Assembly: GCF_002218005.2 (NCBI RefSeq)
Contig: NZ_AP018678.1
Coordinates: 558,001-622,000 of the forward strand
Reading direction: 5' to 3'
Length of the DNA: 64,000 nucleotides
From: Vibrio algivorus
GTDB lineage: Bacteria > Pseudomonadota > Gammaproteobacteria > Enterobacterales > Vibrionaceae
The notes beneath the pieces were generated by a model, which ran no database searches, was not told the DNA's origin, and saw only the letters and a list, made by a program, of their open reading frames with translations. The position numbers and the translations under genes are program-made. Shown here piece by piece: positions 8,191 to 17,398 of the stretch (positions are counted from its first letter, which is position 1; each line of letters starts with the position of its first letter).

Positions 8191-8484
8191 CAATAAATCA
8201 TACATTAAAAAAAGCTAGATCAATATTTATTCAAAATAAATGATTAAAAATTCTTTAGTTTGTTTTTTCTTGTGTGAGTAAGATCGATATTTAATGAATG
8301 TGAATGCAAAAAATTGTATTGAGAAGCGATCAAGCTTTGCTCTGAAGATTTAGGTTCGAAAGGTTGACGAGCGAATGTTTGGGCTAAGTGAGCGTTGGGC
8401 TAAAGGCGGAGTAGAGATTATAGGGTTGTGAGTAGGTAGATGTGCACTCTAACTAACCTAGTCAATTAGAGTGCATAATTTCTA
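8091..8484. other. Intergenic stretch downstream of ygfZ
   Basis: Apart from the promoter of the candidate small RNA, this AT-rich stretch holds a ten-base-pair hairpin at 8443-8475 (TGCACTCTAA with TTAGAGTGCA) about ten bases past the ygfZ stop. The hairpin lacks a T-run but is the best candidate for ending ygfZ transcription. I see nothing coding. Confidence 0.5.
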
Positions 8485-9471
8485 TTATTCTTCTTCAAGT
8501 GAGTAAGGGAGTTCGGCAAAGCTTAGTTGAGCCTCTGGGAATGCTTCTAAACGAAATACCGTATCGGCTTCTAAATTATTTGGTAACACCGCTAGTGCGA
8601 TCAATTTACCATCACTGAATTGATAGTAACTATTGAGTTGACCTGCACCTCGCCAGTTTTCACCTACTTGACGTTCTAATTTAAGGCTATCACCTAGTTC
8701 TGAATGGAGTTCACCTTGTAGGCAGAATAATGCACGCTTATTAATGCCGCGGTATTTAGCTCGAGCGACCGTTTCCTGTCCGGTATAACAACCTTTTTGG
8801 AACGAAATACCACCGAGTGCTTGCAAGTTCATTGCCTGTGGAATGTGTTCGAGTTGTTCATGTTGGTCGATTCGCGGTAGGGCATCTATCACATCAGCGT
8901 GATCCCATAAACGTTCATCGGATAAAATGATATCGCTATTTTTTTCAATAAGTTGTTCCGCGCTTTGCTTTGATAACATCAATAACCAGCGATTAGCACT
9001 GATCGGCACTGCTGTACCATATTCTAGAGCGATGACTTGTAAGTTATCTTGAGTAATAGATTGGCCTGATAACTGAGCGATAATAGAGGTAGCTTGCTTT
9101 CCGATAACGCCAAGACAAACATCAGCGCTTTGTTCGATGACTACTTTAGAAAAAATGGCATACTTTTTTATTTCCACTAATTCTTTTTCGATAGCAGAAG
9201 CACGTTGAAACATGGCATAGCCATCATTGTGGTGAAATAGACGGAAAGTACTCAGCATTTTTCCTTTGGCATCACAATGAGCGCCTAGGGTTGATTGGTC
9301 TGCTTCGAGCGATACCACATCACTAGTGATTTGCCCTTGTAGATAGGATTTCTTGTCATCACCGTTTATGGTGATTGCACCCCAAGAGGCTAGGTGACAT
9401 AGAACCAAATCGGGAAAGGCTTGTGTTGATGCGAGAGGATAAGCGGTAAAAGTATTATTCCAATTCATCAT
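8485..9471 (-). CDS. ygfZ: tRNA-modifying protein YgfZ
   Basis: YgfZ is a folate-binding protein related to GcvT that supports iron-sulfur enzymes such as the MiaB tRNA methylthiotransferase. The family signature KGCYTGQE is at residues 226-233 with the conserved cysteine at 228, the same number as in E. coli. The 328-residue length is normal. The start is one of two adjacent ATG codons behind AGGAC. It diverges from sdhE, the standard neighbour. Confidence 0.95.
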   Translation of the reverse strand: MMNWNNTFTAYPLASTQAFPDLVLCHLASWGAITINGDDKKSYLQGQITSDVVSLEADQSTLGAHCDAKGKMLSTFRLFHHNDGYAMFQRASAIEKELVEIKKYAIFSKVVIEQSADVCLGVIGKQATSIIAQLSGQSITQDNLQVIALEYGTAVPISANRWLLMLSKQSAEQLIEKNSDIILSDERLWDHADVIDALPRIDQHEQLEHIPQAMNLQALGGISFQKGCYTGQETVARAKYRGINKRALFCLQGELHSELGDSLKLERQVGENWRGAGQLNSYYQFSDGKLIALAVLPNNLEADTVFRLEAFPEAQLSFAELPYSLEEE

Positions 9472-9623
9472 AATGTCCTAGTTGATAGTTCAATAAAGTT
9501 ATTCACCATGGTACTGGCGTAATTGATATTTGTCAGCATTTGTTGTGATTGTGATTGCTGCACTAGTTGCTAGACAGGTGAGCTGATAAACTCGGCCAAT
9601 ATGCATTATGAGATGGAACCGTT

Positions 9624-9884
9624 ATGTACACACCAGAACAAAAAGCACGTATAAAGTGGGCTTGCCGTCGTGGCATGTTAGAACTTGATGTGGTTATCAT
9701 GCCTTTTTTTGAAGAATGTTTTGATGATTTAACTCAAGATGATCAAAAGTCATTTGTTTCGTTACTTGAATGCGATGATCCAGATCTGTTTACTTGGATC
9801 ATGGGGCATGGTCGTAGTGAGCATTTAGGTCACGCTAAAATTGTGGATCGAATCGTTGCCCACAATCTTAGTAAAGTGCGCTAA
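9624..9884 (+). CDS. sdhE: FAD assembly factor SdhE
   Basis: SdhE (YgfY/CptB) promotes covalent flavinylation of succinate dehydrogenase and fumarate reductase. The 86-residue protein contains the defining RRGMLELD motif near residue 15 and the conserved FEECFDDL segment, and ends in the usual short helical tail. It diverges from ygfZ and overlaps the start of ygfX, as expected for the sdhE-ygfX (cptBA) pair. Confidence 0.95.
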   Translation: MYTPEQKARIKWACRRGMLELDVVIMPFFEECFDDLTQDDQKSFVSLLECDDPDLFTWIMGHGRSEHLGHAKIVDRIVAHNLSKVR

Positions 9885-10299
9885 GCGCTATAATACAACT
9901 GCTGTTTTTTATTATCGTCATACATATATCGCTCAAATTGGGTTTGTTGCACTGAGCTGCCTGTCTATTTGGGCGATATCTGTTTCGACCCTTCCTCTCG
10001 CCGCTTCAATCCTATTGATAATTATATCTTTTTCACATATTAAGTATCTTAGTTTTCGCTGCGATCACAAGGTTATTCAACCTGAGTTATTTCATCCCTT
10101 AATACGGGTAGATCGGCAGTTATCGGAATTTGGTCTGCAACTGCTTTTAAAAAATGGTCAAGTATTGCGCTTAATGCGTTGCCAATTTGAGAATGATGAA
10201 TATAAGAAATTAAATGTGGTATTGGATGAAGGGGCAAATAATTTGTCTGTTTGTGTTCTAGTTCCCAAGAAACGTCAAGATAAAAATATACCCAAGTAA
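9841..10299 (+). CDS. ygfX: YgfX-like (CptA) membrane protein
   Basis: The frame directly after and overlapping sdhE encodes a small protein with one or two hydrophobic helices (about residues 30-65, IGFVALSCLSIWAISV and onward) and a basic soluble tail. This is the layout of YgfX, the inner-membrane partner of SdhE, reported in E. coli as a toxin acting on MreB and FtsZ. No ATG exists before residue 113, so the start must be a TTG at 9841 or 9856, within sdhE. Its last codons (ATA CCC AAG TAA, residues IPK and stop) are the terminal repeat of a family A element. The identity rests on position and topology more than on sequence. Confidence 0.7.
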   Translation: MWIESLPTILVKCAKRYNTTAVFYYRHTYIAQIGFVALSCLSIWAISVSTLPLAASILLIIISFSHIKYLSFRCDHKVIQPELFHPLIRVDRQLSEFGLQLLLKNGQVLRLMRCQFENDEYKKLNVVLDEGANNLSVCVLVPKKRQDKNIPK

Positions 10300-10553
10300 C
10301 CTCAAAATGCGAGTTTCAGCAAGAATAAAACAAGCTTTAGGCAAGGCAAATTGAATATGATCATAGTTATTCTATCTCTATTTAATTTAACGCCGCATAA
10401 AGCTTGTTTTAACTTGCCCTTCGGGAGCTTCATTCAAATCTTTATGCCGTGTTAGATTGGTTTGAAAGGTGCCTACATGCCTGCGCCAATCTTCCTTGCC
10501 TAAAGGTTTGGATGATAGCTCTGAATTCTGCATCTTGAAGTCACTTGGATATA
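10287..10553. repeat. Full-length family A inverted-repeat element (copy 2)
   Basis: This 267-base element is bounded by TATACCCAAGTAACCTCAAA and its approximate reverse complement TTGAAGTCACTTGGATATA. It matches, in opposite orientation, the 267-base element at 50570-50836 over its full length. Within it AAAACAAGCTTT and AAAGCTTGTTTT form a nested inverted repeat. It has no credible coding capacity. It begins inside the ygfX coding end and fills most of the gap to nadB. Confidence 0.88.
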
Positions 10554-10580
10554 GGCCTCTAATTTTGAAAAAGAGAGGCC
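10554..10580 (-). terminator. Possible nadB terminator
   Basis: GGCCTCT and AGAGGCC form a seven-base-pair hairpin about 20 bases beyond the nadB stop on the minus strand. There is no downstream T-run, so termination is only a suggestion. Confidence 0.35.
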
Positions 10581-10601
10581 AGCAGTTTGTTGTTTGGGGT
10601 A

Positions 10602-12233
10602 TTAAAATAAAGGATTACTGGTTCTAAACTTTTCAGGCTCTAGAATCGTTGGGCCGCTATTTTCTAATTGTTCTGGATAATCCAAAGTGTAGTGTAAGCC
10701 ACGACTTTCTTTACGTGCCATCGCGCAGCGAACCATTAATTCAGCCACTTGTAATAAGTTACGTAGTTCTAGCAAATTATTGGACACTCTAAAATGGCTA
10801 TAGTATTCATGGGTTTCTTGCTGCAATAACTGTATACGACGTAAAGCTCTCTCAAGGCGTTTATCGGTTCTCACTATCCCCATGTAATCCCACATAAATA
10901 AACGTAATTCATGCCAGTTATGCTGTAAGATCACTTCTTCATCAGAGTTTGTTACCTGACTTTCATCCCAATATGGAAGATCTGGTGGCAGGTCAACTTT
11001 ATCAAGGTTTGCGATGATGTCTTTAGCTGCAGACCAAGCATAAACCACACACTCCAATAATGAATTGGATGCTAGACGATTCGCACCATGTAGACCGGTA
11101 TAAGTCACTTCACCAACCGCGTACAAGTTAGCTAAATCGGTTTGCCCTTGTTGATTGACCATCACGCCACCACAAGTGTAGTGAGCGGCAGGAACGATTG
11201 GAATTGGCTCTTTAGTCATATCGATGCCTAAATCAAGCAAGCGCATATTGATGGTTGGAAAATGCTTCTCAATAAAATCAGCAGGTTTATGGCTGATATC
11301 TAAGTACATACAATCTGCGCCAAGGCGTTTCATTTCGTAGTCGATGGCACGAGCCACGATATCGCGAGGGGCTAGTTCTCCTCGTTCATCAAAATCAGGC
11401 ATAAAACGGCTGCCATCAGGACGTTTTAGATAAGCGCCTTCGCCACGTAATGCTTCGGTTAATAAGAAGTTGCGTGCTTCAGGGTGAAATAAGCAAGTAG
11501 GGTGAAACTGATTGAACTCTAAATTGGCAACTCGGCAACCTGAGCGCCAAGCCATTGCAATACCATCACCGGAAGACACATCTGGGTTGGAAGTATACTG
11601 ATAAACTTTTGATGCACCACCGGTTGCCAATACTACAAATTTCGCTCTAACCGATTCAACATGCTCTTGATTACGGTTCCAAATATAAGCTCCGACAACT
11701 TTTTTAGCATCGCCGCCAATTCGGTCTTCAGTAATCAAATCTAAAGCGTTGTAACGTTCTAAGAAGTGGATATTGGGATGATTATTAACATTATCTTGTA
11801 GGTTGGTTTGCATTGCCATGCCAGTTGCGTCAGCAGCATGTAAGATCCGACGATGACTATGACCACCTTCACGCGTTAAGTGATGTCGAGGATGTTCACT
11901 TTTATCGCTTTCATCAAGGTCAAATGGTACTCCGCCATCAATTAACCACTGTACACATTCTTTGGCATTTTCCGTGATAAAGCTAACCGCATCTTTTTCA
12001 CATATACCTGCGCCAGCGATTAATGTGTCATCTATATGAGATTCAACACTGTCTTCTTCATCAAATACAGCTGCGATACCGCCTTGAGCATAATAGGTAG
12101 ATCCTTCATTTCGAGGGCCTTTGCTTAATACTATGACTTTGCCATGAGGGGCAACTCTCAGTGCCAACGATAAACCAGCAGCACCACTACCAATGACTAG
12201 TACATCACATTGATGTTCACTATTTGTGTTCAT
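10602..12233 (-). CDS. nadB: L-aspartate oxidase NadB
   Basis: NadB oxidises L-aspartate to iminoaspartate, the first step of de novo NAD synthesis, and passes it to quinolinate synthase NadA. The 543 residues begin with the FAD-binding VIGSGAAGLSLAL and include EGGHSHRRILHAAD (an active-site arginine region) and HGANRLASNSLLECVVYAW, all typical of the succinate dehydrogenase/NadB flavoprotein family. It diverges from rpoE, as in E. coli. Confidence 0.96.
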   Translation of the reverse strand: MNTNSEHQCDVLVIGSGAAGLSLALRVAPHGKVIVLSKGPRNEGSTYYAQGGIAAVFDEEDSVESHIDDTLIAGAGICEKDAVSFITENAKECVQWLIDGGVPFDLDESDKSEHPRHHLTREGGHSHRRILHAADATGMAMQTNLQDNVNNHPNIHFLERYNALDLITEDRIGGDAKKVVGAYIWNRNQEHVESVRAKFVVLATGGASKVYQYTSNPDVSSGDGIAMAWRSGCRVANLEFNQFHPTCLFHPEARNFLLTEALRGEGAYLKRPDGSRFMPDFDERGELAPRDIVARAIDYEMKRLGADCMYLDISHKPADFIEKHFPTINMRLLDLGIDMTKEPIPIVPAAHYTCGGVMVNQQGQTDLANLYAVGEVTYTGLHGANRLASNSLLECVVYAWSAAKDIIANLDKVDLPPDLPYWDESQVTNSDEEVILQHNWHELRLFMWDYMGIVRTDKRLERALRRIQLLQQETHEYYSHFRVSNNLLELRNLLQVAELMVRCAMARKESRGLHYTLDYPEQLENSGPTILEPEKFRTSNPLF

Positions 12234-12661
12234 AAGTTCGTTTCAGTTCCTAAGCTAGTATCGAAAAATAGGACTCGATACTTATTTGTATTCACTCAAT
12301 TGATGCGCAATGAGACTGGTCGCACACTTGACGAAGCATTAATATGCATATATATCAAACTGAGTTTCAAGTGTTCTTTTACTTTTTCATGAAAAAAATG
12401 AGAAAGTTCGATGACGATTACAGCACATTTTATGGTTAAAATGGAAAAAGTTGTTCTTTAATGAACTTTTCTCGCCGCCACATGTCACAATAGTGGTCGG
12501 TGATACATCAATACTACAATATACTCTAAGGTCTACAGACCCTAGTGGCCACTAAAGGTTGTTTACTTAATAAGAAAATAGCCCCAAGGTCATTTTAGTA
12601 TAATAAGAAATGCTTATGTCGTTGAGACAAAAAGTAAAACAAATAGGAGTAGGTGCTCGAA
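12234..12661. other. Divergent control region nadB / rpoE
   Basis: This 428-base stretch carries the promoters of both divergent genes. Besides the sigma-E candidate listed separately, it contains long A and T runs near 12385-12460 and no coding frame that I trust. The rpoE ribosome binding site GGAG lies near 12645. Confidence 0.6.
12463..12489 (+). promoter_or_regulatory. Candidate sigma-E promoter of rpoE
   Basis: GAACTT at 12463-12468 is followed after 16 bases by TCACA at 12485-12489, close to the sigma-E consensus GGAACTT-N16-TCAAA. It lies about 170 bases upstream of rpoE. Autoregulation of rpoE by its own sigma factor is established in E. coli. Confidence 0.55.
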
Positions 12662-13240
12662 ATGAGCGAGCAGTTGACTGATCAAGTTTTAATTGAACGG
12701 GTTCAAAACGGAGACAAACAAGCATTCAACCTTTTGGTCACCAAGTATCAAAATAAAGTATGTAGTTTGATTTCCCGTTACATTAAGAATCCCGGCGATG
12801 TGCCTGACGTGGCTCAAGAAGCCTTTATCAAAGCCTACCGAGCGTTACCAAACTTTCGTGGTGAAAGCGCTTTTTATACATGGCTTTATCGTATCGCGGT
12901 CAATACTGCGAAGAATCATATCGTCGCTCAATCACGCCGCCCTCCAGCCAGTGATGTCGATGCTGAAGATGCAGAATATTACGAATCTGGAAGTGCATTA
13001 AAAGAAATATCGAACCCTGAGAACTTAACGTTGTCAGAAGAATTAAAGCAGGTAGTTTTTCATGCAATTGAAGCTCTGCCTGAAGATTTAAAAACCGCAA
13101 TGACTTTACGAGAACTGGATGGTTTGAGTTATGAGGAGATTGCGGAGGTGATGGACTGTCCGGTTGGTACGGTTCGTTCTCGGATTTTCCGAGCTCGCGA
13201 TGCAGTGGAAAAGAAAATACGCCCACTGATTCAGCGATAA
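12662..13240 (+). CDS. rpoE: RNA polymerase sigma-E factor
   Basis: RpoE directs the envelope stress regulon. Sequence from MSEQLTDQVLIERVQNGD onward is near-identical to E. coli sigma-E, with region 2 (DVAQEAFIKAYRALPNFRG, FYTWLYRIAVNTAKN) and region 4 (LRELDGLSYEEIAEVMDCP, VGTVRSRIFRARDAV). An in-frame GTG lies three codons upstream, but the ATG at 12662 (192 residues) agrees with the family start and has GGAG nearby. It leads the rpoE-rseA-rseB-rseC operon. Confidence 0.97.
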   Translation: MSEQLTDQVLIERVQNGDKQAFNLLVTKYQNKVCSLISRYIKNPGDVPDVAQEAFIKAYRALPNFRGESAFYTWLYRIAVNTAKNHIVAQSRRPPASDVDAEDAEYYESGSALKEISNPENLTLSEELKQVVFHAIEALPEDLKTAMTLRELDGLSYEEIAEVMDCPVGTVRSRIFRARDAVEKKIRPLIQR

Positions 13241-13264
13241 CAATGACTAATAATGGTGAGTAAA

Positions 13265-13858
13265 ATGACCAATAAACAGCAGATCTCAGCTCTCATGGAT
13301 GGAGAGCTTATTGATCAATCATTGATTTCTGAGATAGAACAAGATGATGAATCTTTGCAATCTTGGAGTCACTATCATTTGATCGGAGATACGCTTCGTG
13401 GTGAAACGCCGAGTAACCCCAATTGGGATATTGCTTCTAAAGTTGCTTTAGCGTTAGAGGATGAGCCCGCTCATAATCGATTGTCTTCAAGCGACTTATC
13501 TTCAAGTAAGGTTACGCCAATTTTAGAGGCCCAACCTAAACCTGAGAAAGCTCGCGCAAGAATGCCTGCTTGGTTAAGTAACTTGACTCAAGTCGGTGTG
13601 GCAGCGTGTGTTTCATTGGTTGTGATTCTTGGGGTTCAGCAATACTCTGGTTCAGATGCCAACGTTGCTTCTGATTCTGATCAGCTTCCAGTTTTACAAA
13701 CGATACCTTTTGCTGGTTCAGCAGAGCCTGTTAGCCTGACTCGCGACTCTGTACGTTCACAATCGTCTGAAGCTAAAGCGATGGAGCAACATCGCCGTGC
13801 TAATGAATTGATGCAAGATTATGAATTACAACTGCGTTTGAATCACACGAGTGAATAA
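13265..13858 (+). CDS. rseA: Anti-sigma-E factor RseA
   Basis: RseA is a single-pass inner-membrane protein that holds sigma-E until it is cut by DegS and RseP. The N-terminal domain shows the family opening KQQISALMDGELID and the SHYHLIGDTLRGETP block. A hydrophobic segment near residues 105-122 (VGVAACVSLVVILGVQQY) is the membrane anchor, and a periplasmic tail follows. The ATG at 13265, behind GGTGAG, is preferred to a GTG four codons upstream and gives 197 residues. Confidence 0.94.
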   Translation: MTNKQQISALMDGELIDQSLISEIEQDDESLQSWSHYHLIGDTLRGETPSNPNWDIASKVALALEDEPAHNRLSSSDLSSSKVTPILEAQPKPEKARARMPAWLSNLTQVGVAACVSLVVILGVQQYSGSDANVASDSDQLPVLQTIPFAGSAEPVSLTRDSVRSQSSEAKAMEQHRRANELMQDYELQLRLNHTSE

Positions 13859-13900
13859 TATGTCTTTCGTGGCGATTAACCCGATAGAAGCGGTATTTAA

Positions 13901-14869
13901 ATGAAAAAAATTCTGATTAGTACTTGGTTGCTATTCAGCTTATTTAGTCAAGCAGCCTCAGCCGAAGATATTAAGCCTTCTGCTGAGGCTTTATTGCTTA
14001 AAATGAGTGAAGCCAGCAAGACCCTCAATTATGAGTTGTCTTATATCTTAGTGCGCAAGAATAGTATTGAGCCATTACTTTATCGTCATGCAATTGAAAA
14101 TGACAAAAATTTAGCTCATCTGGTTTATTTAAGTGGCCCAGTGCGTGAAGTGATCCGTCGTGGTGATGAGATCAGCTATATCGAACCAGGTCTAGACCCG
14201 TTCTCAATCCGCTCAGGCAACATGGTTGCTCCGCTAATTCCTCTGATTGATAGTGATATTAAAGATCTGAGCAATATTTATGACTTTGTGAAAATTGGTC
14301 GTTCTCGTGAAGCTGGAACTGCTTGTCAGGTGGTTCGAGTAGTACCCAAAGATGGTCAACGTTACTCTTATATTGTCTGGATTGATGAACGCACTAGTTT
14401 GCCTTTAAGAGCAGATTTGGTTGAACGCAATGGTGAGGTTTTAGAGCAATATCGAACGATTTCTTACGCGGTGAGCGACCATATTGCGACGATTTTAGAT
14501 GGGCTTAATTCAGCGAAATTACCAGATGTATTAACTTTACCTAAATCACAAAATATGGATGCTAGTTGGAAGGTTAATTGGGTGCCAAATGGCTTTGAAG
14601 CTAATAACCTCAATCGTTACCGTATGCCTGTGACGGATACTATAGTAGAAAGCCAACTCTACAGTGATGGCTTGTTCAACTTTTCCGTCTACGTGTCGGA
14701 AATAAAAACATCAGACAACAAACCTCAGGTTTATCGTCAAGGTCGTCGCACGCTGCAAACTTTTGTTAAAGAGAATCATGAGATCTCGGTAATTGGTGAT
14801 ATTCCACCATCTACTGCGAAGCGCATTGCAGATTCGGTGACATTTAATAATAAAGGCAATACCCCATGA
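13901..14869 (+). CDS. rseB: Sigma-E regulatory protein RseB
   Basis: RseB is the periplasmic protein that binds RseA and shields it from DegS until lipopolysaccharide or mislocalised lipoprotein signals displace it. A signal peptide is evident at residues 1-21, with probable cleavage after AAS-A. The mature part has the MucB/RseB two-domain layout, 322 residues in total. The stop overlaps the rseC start by four bases (ATGA), indicating coupled translation. Confidence 0.94.
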   Translation: MKKILISTWLLFSLFSQAASAEDIKPSAEALLLKMSEASKTLNYELSYILVRKNSIEPLLYRHAIENDKNLAHLVYLSGPVREVIRRGDEISYIEPGLDPFSIRSGNMVAPLIPLIDSDIKDLSNIYDFVKIGRSREAGTACQVVRVVPKDGQRYSYIVWIDERTSLPLRADLVERNGEVLEQYRTISYAVSDHIATILDGLNSAKLPDVLTLPKSQNMDASWKVNWVPNGFEANNLNRYRMPVTDTIVESQLYSDGLFNFSVYVSEIKTSDNKPQVYRQGRRTLQTFVKENHEISVIGDIPPSTAKRIADSVTFNNKGNTP

Positions 14870-15336
14870 TGACCGCTTTAGCGACCGTTATTTCGGTTGA
14901 ACAAGAGCAAGGAATGAATACCGTACAGTTGAGTTGTGAACAGCAGACCAGTTGTAAAAGTTGTAAATCACAAAAAAGCTGCGGTACTGGTATGGTGTCA
15001 AAAGCACTAGGCAGCAAAGCGCACTTTTGGAAACTACGGACTAGCCAAGCATTACAAAATGGGCAAGTGGTTGAAATCGGCTTACCGGAAAAAAGTTTAG
15101 TACTTTCTGCTCTAATCGTTTACTTATTACCTTTATTGGCAATGATAGCGGGTAGTGTGTTCGCACAGTTAGTGTTACGGCCTTGGTTAAACTTTGGTGA
15201 AGGTATTGTCATTTTGATGTTTTTCATTTGTGGTGGTCTGGGCATCTATTTCGCCAAACCTATGACACAGTGGTTAGAAAAAAAAGTTGATAGTGAAGTC
15301 TCTTTGATCCGAGTTTTAGGGCAACCTATTATTTGA
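14866..15336 (+). CDS. rseC: SoxR-reducing / sigma-E regulatory protein RseC
   Basis: RseC is a small inner-membrane protein with two transmembrane helices (about residues 80-102 and 108-130) and an N-terminal cysteine cluster, CEQQTSCKSCKSQKSCGTG, that fits the Rsx/RseC family. In E. coli it has a mild positive effect on sigma-E and takes part with the Rsx complex in SoxR reduction. The two adjacent ATG codons at 14866 and 14869 are both possible starts. It closes the rpoE operon and is followed by lepA after about 126 bases. Confidence 0.92.
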   Translation: MMTALATVISVEQEQGMNTVQLSCEQQTSCKSCKSQKSCGTGMVSKALGSKAHFWKLRTSQALQNGQVVEIGLPEKSLVLSALIVYLLPLLAMIAGSVFAQLVLRPWLNFGEGIVILMFFICGGLGIYFAKPMTQWLEKKVDSEVSLIRVLGQPII

Positions 15337-15462
15337 GATTTTCGCCTAGGTATAGCTACCCAGCAGGAAATTGGGTAGAATCGCTGCCACTAAAATGAAA
15401 TTGACCTAGCAAAAGGGATTTCATATCCAATCCACCATTTATTTGAGTATTGTCTCCAGCCT

Positions 15463-17256
15463 ATGAAGCACATTCGTAACTTTTCGATTATCGCCCATAT
15501 CGACCACGGTAAGTCGACTCTTTCTGATCGTTTAATTCAAGTTTGTGGAGGGCTGACCGAGCGTGAAATGGCAGCTCAAGTGCTTGATTCTATGGATCTA
15601 GAGCGTGAGCGTGGTATCACGATTAAAGCGCAAAGCGTGACATTGGATTATAAAGCTAGTGATGGTGAAACTTACCAGCTTAACTTCATCGACACCCCAG
15701 GACACGTTGACTTTTCCTATGAAGTTTCTCGCTCTCTAGCCGCGTGTGAAGGTGCATTGTTAGTTGTCGATGCCGGTCAGGGCGTAGAAGCGCAAACATT
15801 GGCAAACTGTTATACTGCGATCGAAATGGATCTCGAAGTCGTGCCAATTCTGAATAAAATTGACTTACCAGCGGCTGATCCTGAACGTGTTGCAGAAGAA
15901 ATTGAAGATATTGTTGGTATCGATGCGATGGAAGCGGTGCGTTGTTCCGCTAAAACCGGTATTGGTGTCGATTTAGTGTTAGAAGAAATCGTTAAGTCGA
16001 TTCCTGCACCAGAAGGTGATCCTGAAGCACCGCTGCAAGCATTGATCATCGATTCATGGTTTGATAACTATTTAGGTGTAGTGTCTTTAGTTCGTATCAA
16101 AAACGGTAAATTAAAGAAAAACGACAAGATTAAAGTGATGAGCACTGGCCAGACTTGGGGAGTGGATCGCATTGGTATCTTTACACCTAAACAAGTGGAT
16201 ACCGATGGTTTAAATACCGGTGAAGTAGGCTGGGTTGTGTGTGGTATCAAAGATATCCTAGGTGCACCTGTGGGCGATACTCTGACCCATGCGAAAGGCG
16301 GTTGTGAGAAGCGTTTACCAGGCTTTCAAAAAGTGAAACCTCAGGTTTATGCTGGTTTGTTCCCTGTCTCATCGGACGATTATGAAAACTTCCGCGATGC
16401 ACTAGGCAAATTAAGCCTGAACGATGCATCACTATTCTATGAACCAGAAAGCTCGGCAGCACTTGGTTTTGGTTTCCGTTGTGGCTTCTTAGGTATGCTG
16501 CACATGGAAATCATCCAGGAGCGTTTAGAGCGTGAATATGACCTTGATCTGATAACGACAGCACCAACGGTAGTGTATGAAGTTGAAAAGACCAATGGCG
16601 ACATCATTTATGTCGATAGTCCAGCTAAGCTACCTGCGATTAATGATATTGAAGAAATTCGTGAACCTATCGCTCGCTGTAATATCTTAGTACCTTCAGA
16701 CTACCTAGGTAACGTAATTACACTATGCGTTGAAAAACGCGGTACTCAGGTTGATATGGTTTATCACGGCAATCAAGTTGCATTAACTTATGACTTGCCA
16801 ATGGCTGAAGTGGTATTGGATTTCTTTGACCGTTTGAAGTCGACCTCACGTGGTTATGCGTCACTAGATTACAATTTCCACCGCTATGAAAGCTCTAGCA
16901 TGGTACGTGTAGATGTATTACTGAACGGTGATACGGTTGATGCATTAGCGATCATTACACATAAAGATCAATCGCAAACGCGTGGTCGTCAATTGGTTGA
17001 AAAAATGAAAGAATTCATTCCTCGCCAAATGTTTGATATTGCGATTCAAGCGGCAATTGGTAACCACATCATTGCTCGTTCAACCGTGAAACAATTGCGT
17101 AAAAACGTAATCGCAAAATGTTACGGTGGTGACGTGAGCCGTAAGAAAAAACTACTGAAAAAGCAGAAAGAAGGTAAGAAGCGCATGAAGCAAATCGGTA
17201 ATGTTGAATTACCACAAGAAGCGTTCTTGGCTATTTTGCACGTCGGTAAAGATTAA
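15463..17256 (+). CDS. lepA: Elongation factor 4 (LepA)
   Basis: LepA is a ribosome-associated translational GTPase. At 597 residues it is close to the E. coli protein. Its G domain shows AHIDHGKSTLSDRL (G1), FIDTPGHVDF (G3) and NKIDLP (G4), and the LepA-specific C-terminal domain ends in the basic block RKKKLLKKQKEGKKRMKQIG. It precedes lepB as in E. coli, although a clear terminator separates the two here. Confidence 0.98.
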   Translation: MKHIRNFSIIAHIDHGKSTLSDRLIQVCGGLTEREMAAQVLDSMDLERERGITIKAQSVTLDYKASDGETYQLNFIDTPGHVDFSYEVSRSLAACEGALLVVDAGQGVEAQTLANCYTAIEMDLEVVPILNKIDLPAADPERVAEEIEDIVGIDAMEAVRCSAKTGIGVDLVLEEIVKSIPAPEGDPEAPLQALIIDSWFDNYLGVVSLVRIKNGKLKKNDKIKVMSTGQTWGVDRIGIFTPKQVDTDGLNTGEVGWVVCGIKDILGAPVGDTLTHAKGGCEKRLPGFQKVKPQVYAGLFPVSSDDYENFRDALGKLSLNDASLFYEPESSAALGFGFRCGFLGMLHMEIIQERLEREYDLDLITTAPTVVYEVEKTNGDIIYVDSPAKLPAINDIEEIREPIARCNILVPSDYLGNVITLCVEKRGTQVDMVYHGNQVALTYDLPMAEVVLDFFDRLKSTSRGYASLDYNFHRYESSSMVRVDVLLNGDTVDALAIITHKDQSQTRGRQLVEKMKEFIPRQMFDIAIQAAIGNHIIARSTVKQLRKNVIAKCYGGDVSRKKKLLKKQKEGKKRMKQIGNVELPQEAFLAILHVGKD

Positions 17257-17306
17257 TCACGGTAATGACGCTGTTTGTTTCCGTGAGTACAGGAAAATGA
17301 CTATAT

Positions 17307-17342
17307 AAAGTGAAAGGGTGATAATGCCTTTTCACTTTTGTT
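17307..17342 (+). terminator. Terminator between lepA and lepB
   Basis: AAAGTGAAAGG pairs with CCTTTTCACTTT around a nine-base loop and is followed by TTGTTATTT. It lies about 50 bases past lepA and would uncouple lepB from lepA at least in part. Confidence 0.75.
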
Positions 17343-17398
17343 ATTTATAGCAAACATATTAGTACAATCAGTATTAGATCATAGGGAAGCCGAATCGG

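Noticed and set aside
17307..17342. lepA-lepB hairpin as a regulatory RNA
   Set aside because: It is an ordinary stem with a following T-rich run; a terminator is the simpler reading.
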